DNA of 64,000 nt, taken from NCBI RefSeq assembly GCF_048388525.1, contig NZ_DBGCTQ010000053.1, positions 94,464 to 158,463 of the forward strand. The letters are read 5' to 3'. Below the pieces are notes generated by a model. That model was not told the origin of the DNA. It did no database searches and saw only the letters and a program-made list of their open reading frames with translations. The DNA comes from BQOK01 sp048388525 (lineage in GTDB: Bacteria > Bacillota > Clostridia > Oscillospirales > Ruminococcaceae). A program made the translations under genes and the position numbers. Of this stretch, positions 7,662 to 15,756 are shown piece after piece (the stretch's first letter is position 1; each line of letters starts with the position of its first letter).

Positions 7662-9542
7662 ATGATCTATCTGTTTTGGGTGGCGGTGCTCGGCGCCATG
7701 GCGCTGGGGCTGGCGGTGGGGTTTGACCGCAAGATCGAGGAGACCTTTGCCCCGGCGGTGTTTTTGGCGGTGGCGGCGCTGTATCTGCCGGGCCTTTTTG
7801 GGCCGCTGAAGGCGGGGCTGTGGCTGGTGGCGGCGCTGGGCGCCGCGGGCGCCGGGTACGCCGCGGTGCGCATGGTGCAAAAAAAGAGCCTGCTTGTGCG
7901 CAACTGGCTCACGCCGGGGCTGATCGCCCTTGTGGTGCTGGTGCTTTATATAGGCTGGATGCAGGCGGGGCGCATGTGCATTGAAAACGACGAGTTCAGC
8001 CATTGGGCCTGGTGTGTGAAGGTGATGTGCCGGTACGACCAATTGGGCATCTGGCACACCGGGGAGGTGGGCTTTGCGGAGTATCCGCCCGCGCTGGCGC
8101 TGTTTGAATATTTGTTCGTGAGGCTGACCCCGGCCTTTACCGAGAGTTACCTGTACCGGGCGCTGGCGCTGTTTTCGGCGGCGCTGGTGCTGCCGGTGAC
8201 GGCCCGTTTTTCCTGGAAAAGGGCGGGCGCGGCCGCGGTGAGCCTGGCGGGCCTGCTTTTGCTGCCGCTGGCCTTTTACCCCCAGTTTTACAGCGACCTG
8301 AAGGTGGACGGCGCGCTGGCGCTGCTGATGGCGTATTTGCTGTATGCCTGGTTTTCGGAGCGCAGGCTGGATGGCTTTATGCTGCTGCGCCTGGGGCTTG
8401 GCACGGCGGTGCTGGCGCTCACCAAAGAGAGCGGCGCGGTGCTGGCGCTGGCGGTGCTGGCGGCTGTGTGCTGGGACGTATTGGCCGAGGCAAGGAAGAC
8501 GCCCGGGGGAGTAAAGGCCGCCCTGCTGCGGCTGGCAGCGCCGGTGGGCGCCTTTGCGCTGGCAAAGGTGAGCTGGTCGGCCGTGGTGGCCATGCAGGGC
8601 CTGGCGGCAGGCGGCAGCGGAAACCTGTTTGCGCGCCTTAGAAGCCTGCTGCAGCCCTGGCCCGAGGCGAGGAGCCTTACCCTGGCGGGCTTTTTAAGGC
8701 ATCTGCTGCTGCCCGGCGAAACGCAGGGGGCGGTGAGCGCGCCCCTGCTGGCCTGGCTGGTGCTGGCGCTGCTGGGCCTTGCGCTGGCCGCCCGGCTGGC
8801 CCCCGCGGCCGCGGGAAGCCTGCGCCGTGCCCGCACTGTGCTGGGCTGGGGCTTTTTGGTTTATTGCATGGGAATGCTGTACCTTTATTTCTTTCAGTTT
8901 TCGGAGTACGAAGCCACTCACAGCGCCTCGCTGGAGCGGTATCTGGGCAGCTGGCTGCTGGCGGCGGTATTGCTGGCGGCGGGCCTGCTGCTAACCTTTG
9001 GGGCGGAAAAGCAGCGGGCGGGCGCGGCCGGCTGGTGCGCGCCAGGGCTGGTGCTGGGGCTTGCGCTGCTCACCATGCCGAACACGGCCGCGGAGCTGAA
9101 CCGGCTGGTTTACCCGGCCGCCGGCGCCGCTGCCGAGCAGGCTTACCGAAGCGCGTACTTTACGCCCGCCACCTTTCCCTTTGCATGGAACGAGGGGGAC
9201 GCGGTGTATTTTGTGGCCGAGGATACCGCGGTGTACGAGCAGATATGTTCGAATTACAGCTTTTACCCCCAGGAAATGGGGTGCAGCCTGGGATACAATT
9301 TCAACACCGCAGACCCGGATTACGCCCTGTGGTCCAGCGAGGTGAGCGCGGCGGAGTGGGGCGCGGAGCTGGCCCAGAATTACACCTACGTGTACCTGTT
9401 CCAGCTGAGCGACAGCTTCGCCGCAAAATACGGTTCGCTGTTCGCGGACCCCGCCGACATCACCCCCCGCTGCCTGTACAGGGTGGCACCGGAGGCCGAC
9501 ACCGTGGCCCTGACGAGGGTCTGGCCGGAAAAAATGGAATAA
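7662..9542 (+). CDS. Large polytopic membrane protein, glycosyltransferase-like
   Basis: The 626-residue protein has about 12 predicted hydrophobic segments and a soluble C-terminal part from about residue 480. An acidic motif ENDEFSHWAWCVKVM follows an early membrane segment at about residue 107, then a second conserved-looking loop (EYPPALALFEYL). This layout resembles GT-C enzymes of the PMT/ArnT type, in which an acidic residue in the first outer loop is catalytic, but the family match is weak. ATG 7662 is chosen because a GGGGGGA stretch precedes it and the hydrophobic helix starts immediately. An upstream frame extension to 7605 lacks support. It is a single gene ending in a bidirectional terminator. 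Confidence 0.55.
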   Translation: MIYLFWVAVLGAMALGLAVGFDRKIEETFAPAVFLAVAALYLPGLFGPLKAGLWLVAALGAAGAGYAAVRMVQKKSLLVRNWLTPGLIALVVLVLYIGWMQAGRMCIENDEFSHWAWCVKVMCRYDQLGIWHTGEVGFAEYPPALALFEYLFVRLTPAFTESYLYRALALFSAALVLPVTARFSWKRAGAAAVSLAGLLLLPLAFYPQFYSDLKVDGALALLMAYLLYAWFSERRLDGFMLLRLGLGTAVLALTKESGAVLALAVLAAVCWDVLAEARKTPGGVKAALLRLAAPVGAFALAKVSWSAVVAMQGLAAGGSGNLFARLRSLLQPWPEARSLTLAGFLRHLLLPGETQGAVSAPLLAWLVLALLGLALAARLAPAAAGSLRRARTVLGWGFLVYCMGMLYLYFFQFSEYEATHSASLERYLGSWLLAAVLLAAGLLLTFGAEKQRAGAAGWCAPGLVLGLALLTMPNTAAELNRLVYPAAGAAAEQAYRSAYFTPATFPFAWNEGDAVYFVAEDTAVYEQICSNYSFYPQEMGCSLGYNFNTADPDYALWSSEVSAAEWGAELAQNYTYVYLFQLSDSFAAKYGSLFADPADITPRCLYRVAPEADTVALTRVWPEKME

Positions 9543-9606
9543 AGCGCAGAAAAATGAACGGGACCGGGAAACGGTGAAGAGATATTTTTAAAGGCGATCG
9601 ACCTGA

Positions 9607-9657
9607 AAAAGCAGCGCCCTTTCACAGCTTCAAATACTGTGAAAGGGCGCTGCTTTT
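9607..9657. terminator. Bidirectional terminator between membrane protein gene and murC
   Basis: A perfect 21-bp inverted repeat (9607-9627 with 9637-9657) has a 9-base loop and AAAA/TTTT ends. It separates the convergent genes. Confidence 0.92.
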
Positions 9658-9675
9658 GTTCAAGTGAAGAAAAGG

Positions 9676-11049
9676 TCATTCCAGCATCATGCGGGCGGCC
9701 TTGTAAACGTCGCCGCAGCCGAGGGTGATGACGAAGTCGCCGGGTTCGGCGTGGGACTTGATATATTCCGCCGCCTCCCTGAGGCCCGCCACCTCAACGC
9801 TGCCCGGCACCTTGGCGGCCAGATCCGCGGTCTTTACGCTGCCGTCATCCACCTCGCGGCTGCCCATGATGGGGGTGAGGACAACCTTGTCGGCCGCGCG
9901 CAGGACCAGGGCAAATTCATCCAAAAGGGCCTTGGTGCGGCTGTAGGTGAAGGGCTGATGCACCGCCCAGACCCGCTTGAAGCCGAGCTTTTTGGCGGTG
10001 CTCAGGGTGGCGGCTACCTCGGTGGGGTGGTGGGCGTAATCGTCGGCAATGGTAACGCCGCTGGTTTCGCCCAGGATCTCGAACCGGCGGCCTGCGCCCT
10101 TGAAATCCTGGGCGGCGGCCTCGGCGTCGCCGGGGGTGAGGCCCAGAAGGCGGGAACAGCTGACCATGGCCAGGGCGTTGTAAATGTTGTGGTAGCCCGG
10201 CGCGCCCAGGCGCAGGTGGGCATAGGGCATTTCCCATTCGGTCACGTCGAACTCGTAAAAGCCGGGCTTGTATTCCCGGATGTTCACCGCCTGGTAGTCG
10301 GCGCCCTTTTGGATGCCGAAGGTGCGCACGTTTCGGTCGATGCTGTTGATGATCTGGATGACGCCCTCGTCGTCGGCGTTGGCCACGATGGTGTGGGTGG
10401 CCATGAGCGCAAACTTTTTAAAGGCGAATTTCAGCTGGCCCATGGTGCCGTAATAGTCCAGGTGGTCGTTGTCGATGTTCAGAAGCACGGCAATGTCCGG
10501 CGTGAGCTTTAGAAAGGTCTCGGCGTATTCGCAGGCCTCGATGACGATGCAGCCCCCCTTGCCCGCCTTGCCGTAGCCGCCGATGAGGGGCAGCTTGCCG
10601 CCGATCACCGCCGCGGGATCGCGGCCGGCCAGCTCCAGCATGCTGGTAATCATGGAAGTGGTGGTGGTTTTGCCGTGGGTGCCCGCCACGCAGACGCTGC
10701 GGGGATACAGCCGGCTGACGTAGCCCAAAAGTACGCTGCGCTCCAGTGTGGGGATGCCGCGGGCGTCGGCCTCCTGCAGCTCAGGGTTGTCGCTGTGAAT
10801 GGCAGCCGAGTAGATGACCATGTCGGCCCCCAGCACGTTTTCAGCCTGGTGGCTCATGTGCACGGCGATGCCAAGGGCGCGCTCCGCATCGATGATGGTG
10901 CCCTCGTTTACATCGCTGCCGGTGATCTGGTAGCCTTTTGAGTGCAGAATCTGCACCAGGGGATACATGCCGCTGCCGCCAATGCCGATAAAATGCAGGC
11001 GCTTTACGCCGTCTAACAGTTTCGGGTTGAACCCGCCGAAGAAATCCAT
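9676..11049 (-). CDS. murC: UDP-N-acetylmuramate--L-alanine ligase
   Basis: MurC adds L-alanine to UDP-MurNAc in the cytosolic stage of peptidoglycan synthesis. The 457-residue product shows the N-terminal nucleotide-binding domain (LHFIGIGGSGMYPLVQIL), the Mur-ligase ATP loop AGTHGKTTTTSMI at about residue 116, and the third-domain motif DDYAHHPTE. ATG 11049 is chosen because GAGGTG precedes it by six bases and the family start aligns. The open frame continues upstream to 11283 but into AT-rich non-coding sequence. A TATAAT on the minus strand around 11132-11137 probably marks its promoter. It is divergent from dpaA. Confidence 0.94.
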   Translation of the reverse strand: MDFFGGFNPKLLDGVKRLHFIGIGGSGMYPLVQILHSKGYQITGSDVNEGTIIDAERALGIAVHMSHQAENVLGADMVIYSAAIHSDNPELQEADARGIPTLERSVLLGYVSRLYPRSVCVAGTHGKTTTTSMITSMLELAGRDPAAVIGGKLPLIGGYGKAGKGGCIVIEACEYAETFLKLTPDIAVLLNIDNDHLDYYGTMGQLKFAFKKFALMATHTIVANADDEGVIQIINSIDRNVRTFGIQKGADYQAVNIREYKPGFYEFDVTEWEMPYAHLRLGAPGYHNIYNALAMVSCSRLLGLTPGDAEAAAQDFKGAGRRFEILGETSGVTIADDYAHHPTEVAATLSTAKKLGFKRVWAVHQPFTYSRTKALLDEFALVLRAADKVVLTPIMGSREVDDGSVKTADLAAKVPGSVEVAGLREAAEYIKSHAEPGDFVITLGCGDVYKAARMMLE

Positions 11050-11294
11050 GCGCTTCACCTCAAAAATCACGACAGGGCCGCCCCTCCGCCTGGAAAGGCA
11101 GCCTTCGTTTATTCGGTTCGTCTGGTTATCATTATATATTTTTTTTGACTCGAAATAAACACTTATGATGCAAAAATTGCTGCCGGATTTATAAATTGTA
11201 CCATTCCGGCAAAAAGACAAGGGCCTTTCTATCCATTTTGCCGAGGGGACGGGCACCCCCCTTTTTTGGAAAACCCCTTTCACTTTTCATAAAA

Positions 11295-11376
11295 GGACCG
11301 CATACCATGGGGTCAAAGCACCGCGCAGCGGCCCAGCGGTGAAAAGGCACATGGCAAGGGACCGCATACGAGGGGG
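11295..11376 (+). repeat. Imperfect 18-bp direct repeat upstream of dpaA
   Basis: GGACCGCATAC followed by a G-rich tail occurs at 11295-11312 and 11359-11376, 64 bases apart, with 15 of 18 positions identical. It lies in the 334-base murC-dpaA gap, which also holds the murC promoter region. CATA within each copy recalls the SigK -10 element (CATAnnnTA), but the downstream TA is absent. Its function is unknown. Confidence 0.4.
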
Positions 11377-11383
11377 GACCGCA

Positions 11384-12184
11384 ATGGGGGAGAACACAAA
11401 AAAAGTGTTCGCCGTGATCGGCGACGACGCCCGCCAGCTTGCAGCGGCGGACTATCTGCGCGCGCAGGGCTTTGAGGCCTTGGGCGCCGAGGACGTTTAC
11501 AAGGCGGATTATGTGCTGCTGCCCATGCCCATGTCGGCAGACAGGGCGGGGTTTGCCCGCCTTTTAAGGGCGGCAAAGCCCGGGGCATTGGCCTTTGGCG
11601 GCAAAGTGAGCGCCCAGGCAAAGGCCGCGGCGGACGCGGCGCACATCGGCCTGGAGGACTATTTGGAGCGGGAGGAGCTGGCCCAGCTGAACGCCATTCC
11701 CACCGCAGAGGGATGTATCGCCCTGATCCTGCAAAACCGCAGGCGCACCATCTGGCGCAGCCCGGTGCTGGTGCTGGGGTACGGCCGGTGCGCCCAGTCG
11801 GTGGCGCGGCGCTTGGCGGCGCTGGACGCCCAGGTGACGGTGGCGGCCCGCAAGCACGGCCAGCAGGCAATGGCCATGAGCCATGGGCTTGTGGCCGTGC
11901 CGCTGGGGGAACTGCTGGCCGTGCTGCCCGGGTTCGACGTGGTGGTGAATACCATCCCGGCGCCGGTGCTGGGAGAACGGGAGCTGGCGGCCATGCCGGG
12001 CGGCAGCCTGGTGGTGGATCTGGCCAGCCTGCCCGGCGGCACGGATTTTGAGGCGGCGCGGGAACTGGGGGTCAACGCCATCCATGCGCTGAGCCTGCCC
12101 GCACGGTGCGCGCCGGTGACGGCGGGCGAGTTTGTGGCGCGGGCTGTTCTGGCCATGCTGCAAGAGAGGGGAGAGGTGTTTTAA
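11384..12184 (+). CDS. dpaA: Dipicolinate synthase subunit A
   Basis: SpoVFA/DpaA with DpaB makes dipicolinic acid in the mother cell during sporulation; the product loads into the spore core with calcium. The 266-residue protein has an N-terminal segment followed by a Rossmann domain (VLVLGYGRCAQSVARRLAAL at about residues 130-150). The pattern VVNTIPAPVLGE is conserved in the family. ATG 11384 (MGENTKK) is preferred to the upstream in-frame ATG at 11339 because a GGGGGG-type RBS sits right before it. It is slightly shorter than the Bacillus protein. Its stop overlaps the dpaB start (TAATG), indicating translational coupling. Confidence 0.88.
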   Translation: MGENTKKVFAVIGDDARQLAAADYLRAQGFEALGAEDVYKADYVLLPMPMSADRAGFARLLRAAKPGALAFGGKVSAQAKAAADAAHIGLEDYLEREELAQLNAIPTAEGCIALILQNRRRTIWRSPVLVLGYGRCAQSVARRLAALDAQVTVAARKHGQQAMAMSHGLVAVPLGELLAVLPGFDVVVNTIPAPVLGERELAAMPGGSLVVDLASLPGGTDFEAARELGVNAIHALSLPARCAPVTAGEFVARAVLAMLQERGEVF

Positions 12185-12759
12185 TGGAAGAGAGAACGGT
12201 GGTGTGGGCGCTGTGCGGCAGCTTCTGCACCTTTGAAAAGGTGCTGCCGCTGGTGGGCCGCATGGCAGCGGGGGGCACCAAGGTGCTGCCGCTGATGAGC
12301 TTCAATGCGGCCGGGCTGGACACCCGCTTCGGCAAGGCGGCGGACTGGAAAATGCGCCTGTACGCCGCTGCGGGCAGCCAGCCCATTGAAACGCTGCAGG
12401 GCGCGGAGCCCCTGGGGCCCCAAAACATGGCGGGCGCCATGATCGTTGCGCCCTGCACCGGGGCCACCCTGGCGAAGCTGGCCCACGGCATCAGCGACAC
12501 GCCGGTAACCCTGGGGGCAAAGAGCATGCTGCGGGCGGGAAAGCCCGTGATCCTGGCGGTGAGCACCAACGACGGCCTGGCCGCGAGCTTTGAGAACCTG
12601 GCCATTCTGCTGAACCGCAAAAACTATTATCTTGTGCCCTTTGCGCAGGACGATTACCTGAAAAAGCCGTGCAGCCTGCAGAGCGATTTTGAGCTGATCG
12701 GTGATACGCTGGAATGCGCGCTGCGCGGCCGCCAGATCCAGCCGCTGCTGAACGTGTGA
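12184..12759 (+). CDS. dpaB: Dipicolinate synthase subunit B (flavoprotein)
   Basis: This 191-residue flavodoxin-like protein belongs to the SpoVFB/UbiX-type flavoprotein family. Visible features are the start VVWALCGSFCTFEKVLPLVG, the flavin-binding APCTGATLAKLAHG and the C-terminal NRKNYYLVPFAQDDYLKKP. It works with DpaA on the dihydrodipicolinate branch of the lysine pathway. Its ATG overlaps the last base of the dpaA stop. No dapA, asd or dapG gene follows, unlike the Bacillus operon. A strong terminator ends the pair. It is one of the clearest signs that the organism forms spores. Confidence 0.9.
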   Translation: MEERTVVWALCGSFCTFEKVLPLVGRMAAGGTKVLPLMSFNAAGLDTRFGKAADWKMRLYAAAGSQPIETLQGAEPLGPQNMAGAMIVAPCTGATLAKLAHGISDTPVTLGAKSMLRAGKPVILAVSTNDGLAASFENLAILLNRKNYYLVPFAQDDYLKKPCSLQSDFELIGDTLECALRGRQIQPLLNV

Positions 12760-12791
12760 GATGTAAAACGGCCGGCGGGCCGCAGGTTGGG

Positions 12792-12836
12792 CCGGGGCCG
12801 GCCAGGGGGATACCCCCCTGGCCGGCCCCGGTTTTT
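12792..12836 (+). terminator. Terminator downstream of dpaAB
   Basis: An 18-bp GC-rich stem (12792-12809 with about 12813-12831) around a 3-base loop is followed by TTTTT. Confidence 0.9.
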
Positions 12837-12978
12837 CCGCGCATCTTTTTGGGCACGGGAAATTTTTTTGTTTTTGATGCGATAAAACGCCCTGCCTGCC
12901 GGTTATAGGGATGAAAGGGCAAAGGAAAGGCCCGCAAAACGCACCCGGAAAGCACACATAAAAAGGAGAAGGATCACT

Positions 12979-13914
12979 ATGCTGAAAAACATAAAAACGC
13001 ACAAAACCCTGGCAATCTGCCTTGTGGGGGCGGCCCTGACCGCCTGCGCGGGCTGTGCCGGCTGGCTGCTGGCCCCAAGCCAGCGCATCGACCTGGACGT
13101 GAACCCCAGCATTGAGCTGGTGACCAACCGGCTGGAAAGGGTGGTGGACATCCGCGCCATGAACCCGGACGCGCAAACGCTTTTAAAGGGCTATGCCCCC
13201 GTGGACCGGGATCTGGAGGACGTGGTGGAGGAGCTGGTGAAGCGCATGATGGAGCAGGGATACCTGGGAAGGGACAAAGCAAACGACGTGCTGATCACGG
13301 TGGACGACAGCACGGCCTCGCCCCAGGTGCTGGACCAGGTGAGCCGCGCCGTGGCCGGCGCGCTGGAGCGCGGCCAGCTGAACGCCGCCGTGCACAGCCA
13401 AACGGTGGAGCTGAAGGATTACGACGCGGCGGCACGGCAACTGGGGGTATCGGCGGGGCGCATGGCGGTGATCGACCGGCTGGCACAGGGAGACGGGAGC
13501 CTTACGCCGGCTGACCTGGCCGAGACCCGGGTGAGCGACCTGCTGGCCTATGCCCAGGAAAAGGGCATTCCGCTGGAGCTTTTGGAAGACAAGCTGGACC
13601 GGCTGGAGGACGTGTTCGACGACGACCCGGCCCTGGAAGCACTGGAGGATGAGCTGGACGCGGCGGAGGACGCAAGCGAGCCGGAGGACGCGGACGATGA
13701 GGACGATCTGGATGAGCCGGAGGACACGGATGATTCTGATGACATGGATGATCTGGACGACGCAGACGATCCGGAGGATGGGGACGATCTGAACGACCCG
13801 GATGATGCAGACGATCTGGACGACGTGAACGATCCCGAGGACCCGGACGATCCGGAGGACGCGGATGATCTGGACGATGCGCAAGAGGACGGCGAAGACC
13901 CCGATGAGGATTGA
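12979..13914 (+). CDS. RsgI-like extracytoplasmic domain protein with Asp-rich tail
   Basis: The 311-residue protein starts with a short basic stretch and one hydrophobic segment (residues 10-31), which contains L-T-A-C at 20-23. It may be a lipoprotein rather than a simple anchored protein. Residues about 36-200 match the extracellular middle domain of RsgI anti-sigma factors (IDLDVNPSIELVTNRLERVV). There is no cytoplasmic anti-sigma domain. From about residue 212 the chain is almost all D, E, L, P and A, with repeated DDLDD and DPEDxDD units. Low-complexity coding repeats are also visible in the DNA at 13668-13910. It lies upstream of an ECF sigma/anti-sigma pair whose anti-sigma is a paralogue. 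A role as a surface sensor or decoy is inference. Confidence 0.7.
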   Translation: MLKNIKTHKTLAICLVGAALTACAGCAGWLLAPSQRIDLDVNPSIELVTNRLERVVDIRAMNPDAQTLLKGYAPVDRDLEDVVEELVKRMMEQGYLGRDKANDVLITVDDSTASPQVLDQVSRAVAGALERGQLNAAVHSQTVELKDYDAAARQLGVSAGRMAVIDRLAQGDGSLTPADLAETRVSDLLAYAQEKGIPLELLEDKLDRLEDVFDDDPALEALEDELDAAEDASEPEDADDEDDLDEPEDTDDSDDMDDLDDADDPEDGDDLNDPDDADDLDDVNDPEDPDDPEDADDLDDAQEDGEDPDED

Positions 13915-13985
13915 GAGCCGGGGCGGGAAACCGGCTTGCACCGGAGGCCGGCATCCGGTACAATAAGAAAAAAGGGGCATAAAAG

Positions 13986-14014
13986 CGCCGGGGCGGAAGG
14001 CTGCCGCCCCGGCG
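13986..14014 (+). other. Hairpin between the RsgI-like gene and the ECF sigma gene
   Basis: CGCCGGGGCGG (13986-13996) pairs with CCGCCCCGGCG (14004-14014). No T-run follows, so it is a processing or attenuation hairpin rather than a proven terminator. A TACAAT at about 13969 precedes it and could be a -10 element for the sigma gene. Confidence 0.45.
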
Positions 14015-14050
14015 TGCAGGGCCCCGGCGTGCCGGAAAGGGGAAAAGCGG

Positions 14051-14638
14051 ATGATCTTGTTTTGCGCCGTGCAGGGCGTGCCCACCGCCCCTGCGGCCGG
14101 CACGCCGCACTTCAGCGAGGAGCTGATCGAGCGGATCGGCCGGGGCGACCGGGAAGCGCTGCGGGAGCTGTATGAAAAAACGGCGCGCGCGATCTACGCG
14201 TTCGCGCTGGCCCAGCTGCGCGACCCCGAGGAAGCGCAGGATTTGATGCAGGATACTTTTTTAAAGGTGCGCGCGGCAGCGCATTTGTACCAGGCCATGG
14301 GAAAGCCCATGGCCTGGCTGTTCACGATCGCCCGAAACCTGGCCCGGACCCGCCAGGTTAAGGCGGCCGCCACCCTGCCCACGGACGGCGCCGGCTGGGA
14401 GGAAGACCCCTCGCTGGCGTATGTGAGCGACCCGGAGGACCGGCTGGTGCTGCAGGCTGCGCTGGAGCTTTTGAGCGAGGAAGAGCGGCGGGTGCTGCTG
14501 CTGCACTGCGTGGCCGGCATGAAACACCGGGAGCTGGCCCGGGACCTGGGGCAGCCGCTTTCCACCGTGCTCTCGCGCTATAACCGGGCGCTGAAAAAGC
14601 TGCGGACCTATCTGGAAGGGCAGGAGGGAGCGCAATGA
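14051..14638 (+). CDS. ECF-family RNA polymerase sigma factor
   Basis: This 195-residue sigma-70-family protein contains region 2 (about residues 30-95: AIYAFALAQLRDPEEAQDLM, then QDTFLKV) and region 4 (about 135-190: SEEERRVLLLHCVAGMKHRE, then LARDLGQPLSTVLSRYNRAL). These recruit core polymerase to alternative promoters. It lacks regions 1 and 3, as is usual for the ECF group. Its stop codon overlaps the start of the next gene (ATGA), an RsgI-like anti-sigma protein. The two should be co-translated and interact. No target promoter could be identified in the window. Confidence 0.88.
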   Translation: MILFCAVQGVPTAPAAGTPHFSEELIERIGRGDREALRELYEKTARAIYAFALAQLRDPEEAQDLMQDTFLKVRAAAHLYQAMGKPMAWLFTIARNLARTRQVKAAATLPTDGAGWEEDPSLAYVSDPEDRLVLQAALELLSEEERRVLLLHCVAGMKHRELARDLGQPLSTVLSRYNRALKKLRTYLEGQEGAQ

Positions 14639-15663
14639 GGAAAAAACAGATCGAACAAAGGCTTCGGCGCGCGGGCGCGCAGCTGCCCCTGCCGGGGTTC
14701 GAGGCCATTGCCGACGCCCCCGTGCAGCGCATGGAAGAGCCGGATTACATCACCCGCCAGGTCTTGCCCGGCGGGCGGGGGAAGGCCGGCGGCTGGGTGC
14801 TCAGGGCCGCGGGGGCGGTGTGCGCGCTGCTTGTGGCCGCGGGGCTTGGGTGGTTCGCGGCCCTGCACCGGGTGGACAGCCTGATTTACCTGGATGTGAA
14901 CCCCAGCCTGCAGATCGCCGCGGACCGGCAGCAGCGGGTACTGCGGGTAACGCCGCTGAATGAGGACGCGCAGGCGCTTTTGGGCGGCACGGCAAAAGAA
15001 TACAAGGGCCAGCCGCTGGAACAAACGGTGGGCCGGCTGGCTGAACGCCTGGCAGAAGACGGCTATCTCACCGCGGAAAACGGGGCGGTGCTGCTGAGCG
15101 TGCAAAACAGCGACGGACAGCGGGCGATGCGGCTGGAAGAGGAACTGGCGGCGGCCATTGAGAGCCACCTTGCGCCGCAGGGCATCCACCCCGCGATCCT
15201 GCGCCAGCAGCTGGCGCCGGACCGGCAGGCCGAGGAGCAGGCGGCGGGCTACGGCATCTCGCCGGGCAAGCTGTGGTATGCCCGGCAGATCCTTGCCGGG
15301 ACCGACGACTATACCCTGGAGCAGCTGGCCGGCATGAAGCTGGAGCAGCTGGTAGCCCTGGCCCGGGAAGAGGCCGAAGAGCCCGGCGAAAAAGAAGAGC
15401 CGGACGACCCCGGGGAAATGGAAGGACCCGACGAGCCGGAGGAAACCGAGGAGCCTGAACAGGCAGACGAGCCGGACGGGCCGGAGCCCGGCGAGCGGCC
15501 GGAAGAAGACGACCGGGAGCCGGAAAAGGAAGAGGAACCTTCGCACAGCGCCGGGGGGGAGCCAGAGGAGCGGCCCGACCCCCGGGAGGAAGAGGAGCAG
15601 GACGAGCCGCAGGACGAGCAGGACGAGCCGCAGGAGCCCGATGAGCCTGAGGAGGACGACTGA
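14635..15663 (+). CDS. RsgI-like transmembrane anti-sigma factor with Glu/Pro-rich tail
   Basis: The 342-residue protein has a basic cytoplasmic N-terminus of about 52 residues, which presumably binds the sigma factor. One transmembrane helix follows (about 54-76), then the RsgI middle domain (DSLIYLDVNPSLQIAADRQQ) to about residue 235. The tail of about 105 residues is dominated by E, P and D. It overlaps the ECF sigma gene by four bases. Classical RsgI proteins end in carbohydrate-binding or hydrolase modules; here the tail is low complexity. It is a clear paralogue of the 12979-13914 product, which lacks the cytoplasmic part. Confidence 0.82.
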   Translation: MRKKQIEQRLRRAGAQLPLPGFEAIADAPVQRMEEPDYITRQVLPGGRGKAGGWVLRAAGAVCALLVAAGLGWFAALHRVDSLIYLDVNPSLQIAADRQQRVLRVTPLNEDAQALLGGTAKEYKGQPLEQTVGRLAERLAEDGYLTAENGAVLLSVQNSDGQRAMRLEEELAAAIESHLAPQGIHPAILRQQLAPDRQAEEQAAGYGISPGKLWYARQILAGTDDYTLEQLAGMKLEQLVALAREEAEEPGEKEEPDDPGEMEGPDEPEETEEPEQADEPDGPEPGERPEEDDREPEKEEEPSHSAGGEPEERPDPREEEEQDEPQDEQDEPQEPDEPEEDD

Positions 15664-15698
15664 GCCGGAACGCCCGGAACAGCCTTTCAATTTTCAAA

Positions 15699-15747
15699 AA
15701 AGCCGATGCCCTCCGCGACCTTAAAGATCGCGGAGGGCATCGGCTTT
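15699..15747. terminator. Bidirectional terminator between RsgI-like gene and HAD gene
   Basis: A perfect 20-bp inverted repeat (15699-15718 with 15728-15747) lies between convergent genes and has A/T ends. Confidence 0.9.
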
Positions 15748-15756
15748 GAAAACGGT

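Noticed and set aside
13668..13910. Regular GAT/GAC repeats that could suggest a CRISPR or satellite array
   Set aside because: Units are short and in frame, with no spacers. They encode the Asp-rich tail of the RsgI-like protein.
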